Assembly: GCA_025352525.1 (NCBI GenBank)
Contig: JANXTG010000053.1
Location: forward strand, 1-43,792
DNA from: Ferruginibacter sp.
GTDB lineage: Bacteria; Bacteroidota; Bacteroidia; Chitinophagales; Chitinophagaceae
Direction: 5' to 3'
DNA: 43,792 nt
Below, in pieces: positions 10,605 through 19,198 of this stretch (the first letter of the stretch is position 1; each line of letters begins with the position of its first letter). The notes beneath the pieces were generated by a model. It was not told where the DNA came from. It saw only the letters and a list, made by a program, of their open reading frames with translations, and did no database searches. Position numbers and translations under genes: made by a program.

Positions 10605-11624
10605 TTGAATAAAATTAAAAAAATATTATTAATACAGCTGATCATGTTTTCAGGAATAATTTCCTTTGGGCAGGATCTGCATTTTTCACAGTTTTTCAAT
10701 TCACCACTTACAACAAATCCAGCAAATACCGGATTTATACCGGATGCTGATTATCGCATTGGTGTTAATTATAGAAACCAGTGGAGCAATATTTTATCAG
10801 CCCCATATAAAACGATGAGTGTTTATGGAGACGCACAATTGTTTAGAGATAAATTAGAAAATGGATGGTTAGGTTTAGGCGGTGTTTTGCTCAGCGATAA
10901 AGCCGGCAGTGGTGGTTTAAGATCAGATAAATTTTATGGATCTATTGCATATCATCAAATGCTTGGATTGAGTAGTTTGTTAAGTGCAGGTTTTAATTTG
11001 GGCTATGTTTCAAAAAGAATTGACCCGAGTGCTTTAAAATTCCCGGATCAGTTTAATGGAAAGTTTTTTGATGCTACGACAGCAACCGGCGTTCAGTTTT
11101 CAAATCTGAGTATTAATTATTTTGATATGCAAGTTGGTTTAAATTACGCCTATTTTCCTAAAGAAGATATTTATATAAATGCTGGTTATTCCATTCATCA
11201 TGTAAACAAGCCAAAAGAAAGTTTTTTTGGTGATAATACAGAAGCTGGCAAAATCCCAATGCGTCATATTGGATTTGTAAATGCTATTTTAAAAGTAAAC
11301 CCAAGGGTTATCATTAATCCCAATATTTATTTTACAACACAACAAAGAGCAATGGAAATTAGTGGAGGAATTAATGCCAATTACAATCTTTCTGAATTTG
11401 GGGAAACGCAGTTGATAGCGGGTTTGTATTACCGTTATAAAGATGCACTAATTCCTACTATAGGTTTTGAAACAAAAAAAACGGCATTTACATTTAGTTA
11501 CGATGTAACAGTTTCTCCCTTAAAAACTTTTAATAATTACCGAGGCGCTGCAGAATTCAGCATTGTGAAAAAAGGTTTTTATCCGGGCAATAGCGACAGA
11601 CAAACTTTATGTCCAAAATTTTAA
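10605..11624 (+). CDS. PorP/SprF-family T9SS outer-membrane protein (copy 1)
   Basis: This is a 339-residue predicted beta-barrel of the PorP/SprF family, which works with the type IX secretion system and in several gliding Bacteroidota is needed for export of type B C-terminal-domain cargo. A signal peptide (ending SFGQ) is followed by the family's start, DLHFSQFFNSPLTTNPANTG, with later YRNQW and LGLGGVLLSDKAG. The C-terminus is LCPKF. It starts at TTG 10605; the next Met is in the middle of the signal peptide, so TTG is the better start. It is probably co-transcribed with the preceding type B cargo gene. It shares family features and the CPKF end with the second copy at 36853-37890, but the two are clearly diverged. 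Confidence 0.92.
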   Translation: MNKIKKILLIQLIMFSGIISFGQDLHFSQFFNSPLTTNPANTGFIPDADYRIGVNYRNQWSNILSAPYKTMSVYGDAQLFRDKLENGWLGLGGVLLSDKAGSGGLRSDKFYGSIAYHQMLGLSSLLSAGFNLGYVSKRIDPSALKFPDQFNGKFFDATTATGVQFSNLSINYFDMQVGLNYAYFPKEDIYINAGYSIHHVNKPKESFFGDNTEAGKIPMRHIGFVNAILKVNPRVIINPNIYFTTQQRAMEISGGINANYNLSEFGETQLIAGLYYRYKDALIPTIGFETKKTAFTFSYDVTVSPLKTFNNYRGAAEFSIVKKGFYPGNSDRQTLCPKF

Positions 11625-11728
11625 TTTTATTTAAAACTTTACCTGTCTGTATTTAGCTTTTAAAGAATCTTCTTTTCTCAATTTAAACATTCCTTTATAA
11701 AACCGAACTTTGTACAAAACCTAGCTAC

Positions 11729-13150
11729 ATGAATATTGTTGCAGACAGAACAGCTTGCTTTCGGGAATATTTAGCAGCATTTAAAAATATTGTTGGAGAA
11801 TTATATGTTTTTACAGACGAAGAAACCCTGGACAATTGTGCTAAAGATGAAACTGAAAATCTTTATTTTTTACCGGATATTGTTATAAAACCCCGCACTG
11901 CCGAAGAAATAAGTGAGGTAATGAAAATATGCAATGCGCATAAAATACCTGTAACGCCAAGGGGTGCTGGCACGGGGTTAAGTGGTGGTGCATTGGCACA
12001 TAATGGTGGCGTAGTAATTTCTTTTCAACGCATGAACAGTATTTTAGAAATTGATGAAAACAATTTACAGGTAACAACTGAGCCTGGAGTAATCACTCAG
12101 GTTTTGCAAAATGCTGTTAAAGAGAAGGGATTGTTTTATCCGCCTGACCCAAGCAGTTATGGAAGTTGTTTTATTGGTGGAAATGTTGCAGAAAACAGTG
12201 GTGGTCCCAAAGCAGTAAAGTATGGTGTTGTAAAAGACTATGTTTTAAATCTGCAGATTGTTTTACCTACGGGAGAAATTATCTGGACTGGCGCAAATGT
12301 TTTAAAAAATTCAACCGGTTATAATTTAACGCAGCTTATTGTAGGGAGTGAAGGAACACTTGGACTTGTAACAAAAATTGTATTAAAACTTATTCCTCAT
12401 CCAAAATACGATTTATTAATGCTTGTTCCATTTAATGATCTGGAAAAAGCGGGAGCTGCTGTAAGTGCAATTTTTCGTGCAGGCTACACACCGAGTGCAC
12501 TGGAATTAGTCGAAGCAAATGCTTTAAAAATTGTAAGCAGGTTTGTTGACAGCAGTTCTGTAAAAATTGATGATGACGTAGCAGCCCATATTATTATTGA
12601 AGTAGATGGAAATGATATGGATGTTTTAATGAAGGAAATGGAAGCTATTGCAACTGTACTTGCAGATTATGATTGTGGCGAAATTTATTTTGCAGATGAT
12701 GCGCAGCAAAAAGCTGAATTGTGGAAGTTGAGAAGAAGCGTGGCAGAGGCTGTAAAAATTGATGGGTATACAATAGAGGAAGATACAGTTGTGCCAAGAG
12801 CTGCACTGCCAAAACTTATAAAAGGTATAAAAGCTTTAAGTGTTCAATATGATTTTGAAGTTGTATGTTACGGTCATGCAGGTGATGGTAACTTACATGT
12901 GCGTATAAAAAAAGAAGGATGTGTTTACAGTCTGAACAATGAGAAAATTATTCCTGCATTAAAAGCACTATTTATTCTTATTAAATCGTTGGGTGGTACA
13001 ATTAGCGGTGAGCATGGTATTGGGCTTATACAAAAAGAATTTATTCCAATAATGTTTGATGAAATAACACTAAATATTATGCGTGGAATAAAGAAAACAT
13101 TTGATCCCAATAATATTTTAAATGCTGGTAAAATTTTTGATCTGCAGTAA
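11729..13150 (+). CDS. FAD-linked oxidase, GlcD / D-lactate dehydrogenase family
   Basis: The 473-residue protein is a two-domain flavoenzyme that oxidises a 2-hydroxy acid such as glycolate or D-lactate. The FAD-binding domain (about 40-220) contains PRGAGTGLSGGA and NVAENSGGPKAVKYGV. The C-terminal FAD-oxidase domain carries CYGHAGDGNLHVRI and GEHGIGLIQKEF, both diagnostic for the GlcD/Dld group. The length is close to bacterial GlcD (about 500 residues). No glcE or glcF partner is adjacent, so a stand-alone D-lactate dehydrogenase is a fair reading. It lies a few genes from murQ, whose reaction releases D-lactate, which suggests but does not prove that D-lactate is the substrate. Upstream GAACTTTG at about 11709 resembles a -7 box with one mismatch. 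Confidence 0.9.
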   Translation: MNIVADRTACFREYLAAFKNIVGELYVFTDEETLDNCAKDETENLYFLPDIVIKPRTAEEISEVMKICNAHKIPVTPRGAGTGLSGGALAHNGGVVISFQRMNSILEIDENNLQVTTEPGVITQVLQNAVKEKGLFYPPDPSSYGSCFIGGNVAENSGGPKAVKYGVVKDYVLNLQIVLPTGEIIWTGANVLKNSTGYNLTQLIVGSEGTLGLVTKIVLKLIPHPKYDLLMLVPFNDLEKAGAAVSAIFRAGYTPSALELVEANALKIVSRFVDSSSVKIDDDVAAHIIIEVDGNDMDVLMKEMEAIATVLADYDCGEIYFADDAQQKAELWKLRRSVAEAVKIDGYTIEEDTVVPRAALPKLIKGIKALSVQYDFEVVCYGHAGDGNLHVRIKKEGCVYSLNNEKIIPALKALFILIKSLGGTISGEHGIGLIQKEFIPIMFDEITLNIMRGIKKTFDPNNILNAGKIFDLQ

Positions 13151-13162
13151 ACGAATCGTTTT

Positions 13163-13170
13163 TATTTTTG
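13163..13170 (+). promoter_or_regulatory. Candidate -7 promoter box (TATTTTTG) for the OM barrel gene
   Basis: TATTTTTG fits TAnnTTTG exactly and lies 19 bp before the ATG at 13190. A TTTG at 13136-13139, inside the end of the upstream oxidase gene, could serve as -33 box, but the 23-bp spacing is slightly long. This suggests the barrel gene can be transcribed separately from the oxidase. Confidence 0.4.
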
Positions 13171-13189
13171 TCTTATTAAATTAAAATTT

Positions 13190-13846
13190 ATGAATATGAT
13201 GAAGTTGTATATGTCTTTTTTTTGTTTAAGTGTTGTGTGTTTAAATGTAAAAGCACAAACTGAAAAAAAAGAAGAGAATGAGGTAATAAAAGGTGGTTTT
13301 AAAAAAGAAAATTTATTTGTCGGCGGTAATGTTGCATTGGGTTTGGGTTCCGGTAACTTTTCAGCTGGAGTGGGGCCATACATTGGCTACAGCATAAACA
13401 AATATATTGATGCAGCTGTTGGTTTAAACTACAGTTATCTTTCCCAAAGAGATTATTACACTACTCAAAAAAATCGTCAGTCTGTAATTGGTCCAAGTGC
13501 ATTTGTAAGATTATATCCTGTAAAATTTTTGTTTGCACATGCACAGTATGAGTATAATTTTATCAAGTATAAACAAATCTATGGCAACGGAATTCCTGAT
13601 AATGTTTATAAGATAAAGGCTTCAAGTTTTTTAATAGGGCCCGGCTTTGCAAGTGGAAGAGATGCTTACAGTAAAAGCTTTTATTATATTTCAGTATTGT
13701 TTGATGTTTTAAAGAATAAAAATTCTCCTTATACTGATAATCTTGGTCGAGTAACGCCAATAATTCGTGCAGGTTATAACGTCGCACTATTTCAGGGCGA
13801 TGGTGGTAGAAGCAACAACAGAAGAAACGAAAGAAGAAGGTTTTAA
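13190..13846 (+). CDS. Small outer-membrane beta-barrel protein, function unknown
   Basis: This 218-residue protein has an N-terminal signal peptide (ending VCLNVKAQ), then a charged linker (EKKEENE) and alternating beta-strand-like sequence typical of the porin-family OMP_b-brl fold (LFVGGNVALGLGSGNFSAGV, YIDAAVGLNYSYLSQRD, FAHAQYEYNF). The C-terminus is unusual for a barrel: after the last predicted strand it ends in an Arg/Asn-rich tail (NNRRNERRRF). Three in-frame ATGs lie at 13190-13201; the choice hardly changes the signal peptide. The last 4 bp overlap the end of the oppositely oriented LOG gene. No specific function can be named. Confidence 0.8.
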   Translation: MNMMKLYMSFFCLSVVCLNVKAQTEKKEENEVIKGGFKKENLFVGGNVALGLGSGNFSAGVGPYIGYSINKYIDAAVGLNYSYLSQRDYYTTQKNRQSVIGPSAFVRLYPVKFLFAHAQYEYNFIKYKQIYGNGIPDNVYKIKASSFLIGPGFASGRDAYSKSFYYISVLFDVLKNKNSPYTDNLGRVTPIIRAGYNVALFQGDGGRSNNRRNERRRF

Positions 13847-14379
13847 AGGTATTTTAAAAGTGCGGTCGGCTCACTAATTACGGTAAACTGGTCATCGGGA
13901 TGATTATATAAAAAACCTTCGTCATGCAAGTGTGCCATGTGCGCAACCAGATGATTGTAAAAGCCTGCAGTGTTTAAAATAAAAACCTGCTTACTGTGTA
14001 TCTTTAGCTGGTTCCATGTAAGCATTTCAAAAACTTCATCTAAAGTACCATAGCCGCCCGGCAAAATAATGGCGGCATCACATCTTTCATAAATCATTTT
14101 TTTTCGGTTGTGCATTCCATCCACTACATGTGTTTCTGTAAGTGATTCATGTAATGTTTCCTGAGTTTGCAATAATTCCGGAATAATTCCTGTAACCGTG
14201 CCTTCATTTTCTAAAACTGCATTTGCTACAGCACCCATCAGTCCTCGGTTTCCTCCACCGTAAACAACGGCTATATTTTTTTCTGCCAAAAGTTTTCCCA
14301 GAGCTCTGGTATGTTCTTCGTACAATGGATTTTCTCCTAATTTACTTCCACAAAAAACTGCAATTGCTTTTATACTCAT
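13843..14379 (-). CDS. LOG-family protein (cytokinin riboside 5'-monophosphate phosphoribohydrolase-like)
   Basis: This 178-residue Rossmann-fold protein belongs to the LOG family (often called TIGR00730 or misannotated lysine decarboxylase). The diagnostic motif PGGYGTLDE is at about residues 107-115, and the N-terminus has the nucleotide-binding FCGSKLGENPLYEE and VYGGGNRGLMGAVA. Family members hydrolyse the N-glycosidic bond of nucleoside 5'-monophosphates such as AMP or cytokinin ribotides. Which nucleotide is used in Bacteroidota is uncertain. It is full length, convergent with the barrel gene and divergent from anmK, so it is likely a single-gene transcript. Confidence 0.93.
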   Translation of the reverse strand: MSIKAIAVFCGSKLGENPLYEEHTRALGKLLAEKNIAVVYGGGNRGLMGAVANAVLENEGTVTGIIPELLQTQETLHESLTETHVVDGMHNRKKMIYERCDAAIILPGGYGTLDEVFEMLTWNQLKIHSKQVFILNTAGFYNHLVAHMAHLHDEGFLYNHPDDQFTVISEPTALLKYL

Positions 14380-14514
14380 TTTTACATTTTTATGAATGCA
14401 ATGTGCTCAATTTTTTTATTAAAACAGCATTGGTGCAATTATTTTTTGTTATGCCAACACTCTAAAATTAAAATGTAATACCATAAATCAATATCCATTT
14501 TTTAACTTCACTTC

Positions 14515-15705
14515 ATGAACAAAAACATTTTACATTTATTAAAAATTGCCCAAAAAGAAAACCGATTAATACTCGGTTTAATGAGTGGTACTTCGTTAGA
14601 TGGATTAGATGTGGCTTTGTGTAATTTTAAAGGAAGTGGTATGCATACAGAAATGCAATTGTTGCAGTTTGAAAGTATGCCTTATGACGAAGATTTTAAG
14701 CAGGAGATAAAAACAATTTTCAGTAAAAAAAATGTAGAGCTGCAAAAGCTAACGTTGCTAAACGCATGGGTTGGTTTGCAGCATGGTAAAATGGTCAATA
14801 ATTTTTTACAAAAATGGAATATTAAAAAAGAAGATGTTGATATTATTGCAAGTCATGGCCAAACAGTTTACCATGCTCCTAAAACTTTACATGGCCTTTC
14901 AAAATTCGAAAATGCTACTTTACAAATAGGAGATGGGGACCATATTGCTGTAACAACAAGAATTATTACCATCAGCGATTTTCGTCAAAAAAATATTGCA
15001 GCGGGGGCTGAGGGTGCGCCATTAGCTGTTTACGGGGATTTTATTTTATTTAGTAAAGCAGGAGAAGACAGAATACTTTTAAATATTGGTGGCATTGCAA
15101 ATTTTACTTTTTTGCCGGGAGATATAAACCCTTCTAATATTTTGTGTACTGATGTTGGCCCGGGAAATACAATAATGGATGCTTACATACAACAATATTT
15201 TTCCGGTAAATATTTTGATGAAAATGCTGCTGTTGCCCTGCAGGGCAAAATTGACGAATCCCTTTTATCAGCGTTAAAAGCACATCAGTTTTTTAAAAGT
15301 AATTTTCCAAAAACAACCGGGCCTGAATTATTTAATCTTGCTTATTTATTGGATGCGCAACAAAAATCCAATACAATTAATTTAAGGACATACGATGTAA
15401 TGGCAACGCTTAATAAATTTTCTGCAGATATGATTGTTGAATCAATTTCGACATTAATAAAAAATAAAAATATAATTCTTTACTGCAGTGGTGGCGGTAT
15501 ACACAATCCTTTGTTAATGCAAAATATAAAAAATCAATTGCCCGAAATTTCTTTTAAAACCACAGATGATTTAAATATAAATCCTGATGCAAAGGAAGCT
15601 ATTTTATTTGCGTTGCTTGCAAACGAAGCATTAAGTGGCGGCGAAACGAATTTTGGTAAAGCTGCACCCTCAGTAAGTATGGGAAAAGTAAGTTTTCCTA
15701 ATTAA
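14515..15705 (+). CDS. anmK: Anhydro-N-acetylmuramic acid kinase AnmK
   Basis: AnmK opens the 1,6-anhydro ring of anhydro-MurNAc and phosphorylates it with ATP to MurNAc-6-phosphate in the cytoplasm, a step of peptidoglycan recycling. The 396-residue sequence shows the family motifs GLMSGTSLDGLD (about residue 21), SHGQTVYHAP, AAGAEGAPLAVYGD, LNIGGIANFTFLPG and TDVGPGNTIMDAYIQQYF. The length is slightly above the E. coli enzyme (about 370), with roughly 15 extra residues before the kinase core. Its convergent neighbour, murQ, encodes the next enzyme of the pathway, which strongly supports the assignment. Confidence 0.97.
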   Translation: MNKNILHLLKIAQKENRLILGLMSGTSLDGLDVALCNFKGSGMHTEMQLLQFESMPYDEDFKQEIKTIFSKKNVELQKLTLLNAWVGLQHGKMVNNFLQKWNIKKEDVDIIASHGQTVYHAPKTLHGLSKFENATLQIGDGDHIAVTTRIITISDFRQKNIAAGAEGAPLAVYGDFILFSKAGEDRILLNIGGIANFTFLPGDINPSNILCTDVGPGNTIMDAYIQQYFSGKYFDENAAVALQGKIDESLLSALKAHQFFKSNFPKTTGPELFNLAYLLDAQQKSNTINLRTYDVMATLNKFSADMIVESISTLIKNKNIILYCSGGGIHNPLLMQNIKNQLPEISFKTTDDLNINPDAKEAILFALLANEALSGGETNFGKAAPSVSMGKVSFPN

Positions 15706-15724
15706 TTTTTTGGAAGGTACAGGT

Positions 15725-16540
15725 CTATTTTAAAGCTTCAATTGCCTTTTTAACACTCCCATTTTTTAGTAATAAATCCATAGCAGTTCTATAATCTTTT
15801 ATACCTGAATGTTCCATCAACATTTTAGTACCTCGGTCCACCAATTTATAATTAGTGAGTTGCATGTTTACCATTTTATTTCCTGCTACTCTTCCAATCT
15901 GTATCATCACCGTTGTTGAAATCATATTCAACACAAGCTTTTGTGCAGTACCACTTTTCATACGTGTACTGCCTGTAACAAACTCGGGTCCAACAACCAC
16001 TTCTATAGGATAATCTACAACTGCACTAAGTGGTGAGCCTGGGTTGCAACTTATAGCGCCGGTCATTATATTTTTAGTTCTGCATACTTCCAATGCAGCT
16101 ATCACATAAGGTGTAGTACCGCTTGCTGCAATACCAATCACAACATCATTTTTATTTATGCCATTTTCTTGCAAATCTTTCCATCCTTGTGTAAGACTAT
16201 CTTCTGCATTTTCTATTGCTTTTTGTATGGCTTTTTCACCGCCTGCAATTATGCCTATTATGATGCCATAAGGCATACCAAATGTTGGCGGTATTTCACT
16301 CGCATCTAAAATACCTAACCGTCCGCTAGTGCCTGCACCTATATAAAATAATCGGCCACCGGCAAGCATTTTGTCAACAATAATAGTTACTAGTTGTTCT
16401 ATTTGTGGAATAGCCAAAGCTACAGCAGCAGCAACGGTTTCATCTTCTTTATTAATATTTGTAAGCAGCTCAAGCACACTCATTTTTCCCAGATCATTGT
16501 AATTGCTTGTGCTCTCCGTAACCCTTATAAAGTCCTCCAT
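15725..16540 (-). CDS. murQ: N-acetylmuramic acid 6-phosphate etherase MurQ
   Basis: MurQ cleaves the D-lactyl ether of MurNAc-6-phosphate to GlcNAc-6-phosphate and D-lactate. The sequence is one SIS-domain protein with FYIGAGTSGRLGILDASEIP at the sugar-phosphate site, GIIAGGEKAIQKAIENAEDS with the conserved acidic residue, and the signature TGSTRMKSGTAQKLVLNM. I start it at ATG 16540 (MEDFIRVTES, 271 residues), not at the ORF-track start 16594, because the extra 18 residues (MQINFSCKLHLHSL...) do not look like the family and the next sequence matches the usual N-terminus. It ends 19 bp from anmK, tail to tail, and is divergent from the NagB-PIG-L fusion gene. Confidence 0.96.
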   Translation of the reverse strand: MEDFIRVTESTSNYNDLGKMSVLELLTNINKEDETVAAAVALAIPQIEQLVTIIVDKMLAGGRLFYIGAGTSGRLGILDASEIPPTFGMPYGIIIGIIAGGEKAIQKAIENAEDSLTQGWKDLQENGINKNDVVIGIAASGTTPYVIAALEVCRTKNIMTGAISCNPGSPLSAVVDYPIEVVVGPEFVTGSTRMKSGTAQKLVLNMISTTVMIQIGRVAGNKMVNMQLTNYKLVDRGTKMLMEHSGIKDYRTAMDLLLKNGSVKKAIEALK

Positions 16541-16674
16541 TTTATTTTTTATTAATGAATGCAAATGCAATTTACAGCTAAAATTTATTTGCATTTATTT
16601 AAAAACTTTTAGCGGTTTAATAATAAAAAAACAAACTATATTTAACTGCATAAAGTGGTTACAAAATAATTTTT

Positions 16675-18597
16675 ATGGATAACGAAATAACCAAGCCCTA
16701 TCGTTTATTATCTTTCGAAAAAATTGATACCGTTATATACACTTCTACGGAGGAAGTTTGTAATGCTGTTGCAAACGAAATAGCAACACTTATCACTAAA
16801 AAAAATGCTGCGGGAGAAACAACTGTTCTCGGCCTTGCAACAGGGGCAACACCCAAAAAGGTTTATGCTGCATTAATTCGTTTACACAAAGAGCAGGCTT
16901 TAAATTTTGAAAATGTTGTAGCCTTTAATCTTGACGAATATTATGGTTTGCAACCGGATGCTATACAGAGTTACAGCAGATTCATGAACGAAAATTTATT
17001 TTATCATATCAATATAAAAAAAGAAAACTGTTTTATTCCACAGGGAAATTCAAATCCTGACGAAATAAAAAAGCATTGTGAGGCGTATGAACAAAAGATG
17101 GCGTTTTATGGTGGCATAGATTTTCAGTTATTGGGCATTGGTCGTAACGGACATATTGGTTTTAATGAACCCGGCAGCCATGTAAAATCTGTAACAAGAC
17201 TTATTACTCTCGATAATTTAACCCGTTTTGATGCAGCATATGAGTTTGGAGGTCTTGCTAACGTTCCCCGCAAAGCAATAACGATGGGTATTGGCAGTAT
17301 TTTAAAAGCAAAAAGAATTGTACTGCTTGCGTGGGGCGATGCAAAAGCAAATATTATAAGAGAATCGGTTGAAGGTCCGGTAACAGAATTTGTTCCTGCT
17401 TCTTATTTGCAGGGTCATCAAAATGTGCAGTTTGTTTTGGATGAAAGCAGTTCTGTAGAACTCACCCGTATTAAAACACCATGGCTCACAGATGATGTTT
17501 TCTGGAACAAAAATCTGATAAAAAAAGCAGTAACTAATCTCGCCTTTGCGCTGCAAAAATCTATTTTAAAATTAACCAATAACGATTATAATCAAAATGG
17601 GTTAAGCGATTTACTGGCATTGTACGGGCAGGCATACGATATAAATATTGAAGTATTTAACCAGTTACAACACAGCATTACAGGCTGGCCCGGCGGTAAG
17701 CCAAATGCCGAAGATACACACCGGCCCGAGCGTGCAATTCCTGCTAAAAAAAGAGTTCTGATTTTTAGCCCGCACCCTGATGATGATATTATTTCTATGG
17801 GTGGAACTTTTCAGCGATTGGTTGATCAAGGGCATGATGTGCATGTGGCTTACCAAACAAGCGGAAACATTGCCGTGGCCGATGATGAGGCTTTGAGGTT
17901 TATAGAATTTGTAAAAGATTACAATGAGCAGTTTAATTTAAAAAGCGAGCAGACAGAAAAAATGTACTACGATGCCCTTGACTTTTTAAAAGTAAAAAAA
18001 AATGGTGAAAAAGATATTGATGCGTTGCGGCAAGTAAAAGGAATAATACGAAAAGGAGAAGCCAAAAATACCTGTAGGTTTGTAGGCTTGCCTCCGCAGA
18101 ATGCACACTTTTTAGAACTGCCTTTTTACGAAACCGGTCTTGTGGAAAAAAACGAAATAGGAGAGGCAGATTTTAAAATAATTGAAAAAATAATTGACGA
18201 AATAAAACCCCATCAAATTTTTGCCGCCGGCGATTTGGCTGACCCACATGGCACACACCGTGTTTGCCTCGAAGGTGTTTTTGAAGCCGTAAAAAGATTA
18301 AAGCACCACCAATACATGAGTGAATGTTGGGTTTGGTTGTACAAAGGCGCTTGGGCCGAATGGGATATAGATATGATAGAAATGGCTGTGCCCATGAGCC
18401 CTGATCAGGTACTTAAAAAACGTAACGGCATATTCAAACACCAGAGTCAAAAAGACGGTGTGGTTTTTCAGGGGGCAGATAGCCGGGAGTTTTGGAAACG
18501 AGCCGAAGAGCGCAACAAAGCCACGGCAGACCTTTACAACAAACTAGGCCTTGCTGAGTATGCAGCCATGGAAGCTTTCGTGCGGTGGCGGTTTTAA
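16675..18597 (+). CDS. nagB: Glucosamine-6-phosphate deaminase (NagB) fused to a PIG-L/LmbE deacetylase domain
   Basis: The 640-residue protein has two enzymes. Residues about 15-275 are NagB: TGATPKKVYAAL, FNLDEYYGL with the catalytic Asp, and GIGRNGHIGFNEPG with the catalytic His and Glu. NagB converts glucosamine-6-P to fructose-6-P and ammonia. Residues about 360-640 are a PIG-L/LmbE N-acetylglucosamine deacetylase domain: RVLIFSPHPDDDIISMGGT supplies metal-binding His/Asp and the base, and DPHGTHR the second His region. The domain has a longer middle section than minimal LmbE proteins. Similar fusions are annotated in Bacteroides as NagB-like, from memory. With MurQ next door, the fusion could deacetylate GlcNAc-6-P and then deaminate it, replacing NagA; this is inference. 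Confidence 0.93.
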   Translation: MDNEITKPYRLLSFEKIDTVIYTSTEEVCNAVANEIATLITKKNAAGETTVLGLATGATPKKVYAALIRLHKEQALNFENVVAFNLDEYYGLQPDAIQSYSRFMNENLFYHINIKKENCFIPQGNSNPDEIKKHCEAYEQKMAFYGGIDFQLLGIGRNGHIGFNEPGSHVKSVTRLITLDNLTRFDAAYEFGGLANVPRKAITMGIGSILKAKRIVLLAWGDAKANIIRESVEGPVTEFVPASYLQGHQNVQFVLDESSSVELTRIKTPWLTDDVFWNKNLIKKAVTNLAFALQKSILKLTNNDYNQNGLSDLLALYGQAYDINIEVFNQLQHSITGWPGGKPNAEDTHRPERAIPAKKRVLIFSPHPDDDIISMGGTFQRLVDQGHDVHVAYQTSGNIAVADDEALRFIEFVKDYNEQFNLKSEQTEKMYYDALDFLKVKKNGEKDIDALRQVKGIIRKGEAKNTCRFVGLPPQNAHFLELPFYETGLVEKNEIGEADFKIIEKIIDEIKPHQIFAAGDLADPHGTHRVCLEGVFEAVKRLKHHQYMSECWVWLYKGAWAEWDIDMIEMAVPMSPDQVLKKRNGIFKHQSQKDGVVFQGADSREFWKRAEERNKATADLYNKLGLAEYAAMEAFVRWRF

Positions 18598-19050
18598 AGG
18601 CTCGGTAATTTTTTTATTTTGGGCTGTGGGCTGAAGAAATTTGTTCAGGTTTTGTTGCGGCTATGCGTTACAATCTTTTTTGTTTTGTCATTCCGTGTTT
18701 GTCAAGGGACAAACAAATAAAAAAAGGATTTTCACTACTATCCGCCAGCCCTTGTGCAGTTTTGCTTTTTTGAACTGGATATATTATTTCATAAAATTTC
18801 TGTCTTCGTTTTTATACATCCATAATCTTTTACTTCTGATCTTTTACTTTGCATTTTGTCGAGGCTTGGTTTTTTACCAGCCGATCTAAGAGCTGTTTGT
18901 TCTTAAAATCAATTTATCCTTCTTGAGGATTAGAATATTTATATTGTTATTGACTGGTCGAAAAGCATGATCCGGCGTGTGAAATGAATTGGATTAAAAA
19001 CTCCCAAAGAAAAGATGCAACGTCGGCTTATCAGGTTTATATTTTAATTT
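18598..19050. other. Gene-free scar region
   Basis: I see no convincing gene in these 450 bp. The ORF-track entry 18641-18889 would start at TTG and encodes a Phe/Leu/Tyr-rich low-complexity product with no domain, no upstream signals and no relation to neighbours. The stretch contains one copy of an interspersed repeat (18726-18746, minus strand). Downstream it runs directly into the truncated cupin and S9-peptidase ends, so the whole 18598-19640 segment looks like decayed or rearranged sequence. Confidence 0.6.
18726..18746 (-). repeat. Interspersed intergenic repeat, copy 1
   Basis: On the minus strand this reads GGCGGATAGTAGTGAAAATC(C). It is nearly the same as TGCGGGATAGTAGCGAAAAG(CC) at 42852-42873, sharing the core GCGG-ATAGTAG-GAAAA-CC. 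Two intergenic copies 24 kb apart in opposite orientation suggest a genome-wide dispersed element. I have no basis for assigning a function or mobility mechanism. Confidence 0.5.
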
Positions 19051-19197
19051 CTATATCGTTTCTAAAATATGTTTTGTTAAATCGTTTTCTGTGTTGCCTG
19101 TGTTTAAAGTTGAAGCAGGCTCAAAAAGCATAACAGAAACTTCGTTTTCTGCAACCGGTTTGTGTTCGGTTCCTTTGGGAACAATAAGAAGTAAATC
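19051..19197 (-). pseudogene. 3' remnant of a cupin-domain protein gene
   Basis: On the minus strand, an open frame of 48 codons ends at TAG (19053-19051) and reads DLLLIVPKGTEHKPVAENE followed by VSVMLFEPASTLNTGNTEND. This is the last part of a small single-domain cupin: the metal-site PKGxEH motif, then the typical VMLFEPASTxNTGN ending. The family is normally about 110-120 residues, so only the C-terminal 40% remains. The frame loses all similarity at about 19197, exactly where the S9 peptidase remnant on the other strand begins. It is too short to fold as a complete cupin and is called broken. The ORF track does not list it. Confidence 0.75.
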
Positions 19198-19198
19198 A

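Noticed and set aside
16541-16594. N-terminal extension of MurQ in the ORF track.
   Set aside because: The 18 extra residues do not resemble the family, and ATG 16540 matches the usual N-terminus.
16675-18597. The NagB domain has GRNGH where E. coli NagB has GNDGH, so a catalytic Asp seemed lost.
   Set aside because: Bacillus subtilis-type NagB, which is active, has the same RNGH sequence as I remember it. The His, the Glu and the Asp of FNLDEY are present, so the domain is probably active.
18641-18889. 82-residue ORF in the gene-free region.
   Set aside because: TTG start, Phe/Leu/Tyr-rich low-complexity product, no domain, and it crosses the interspersed repeat.
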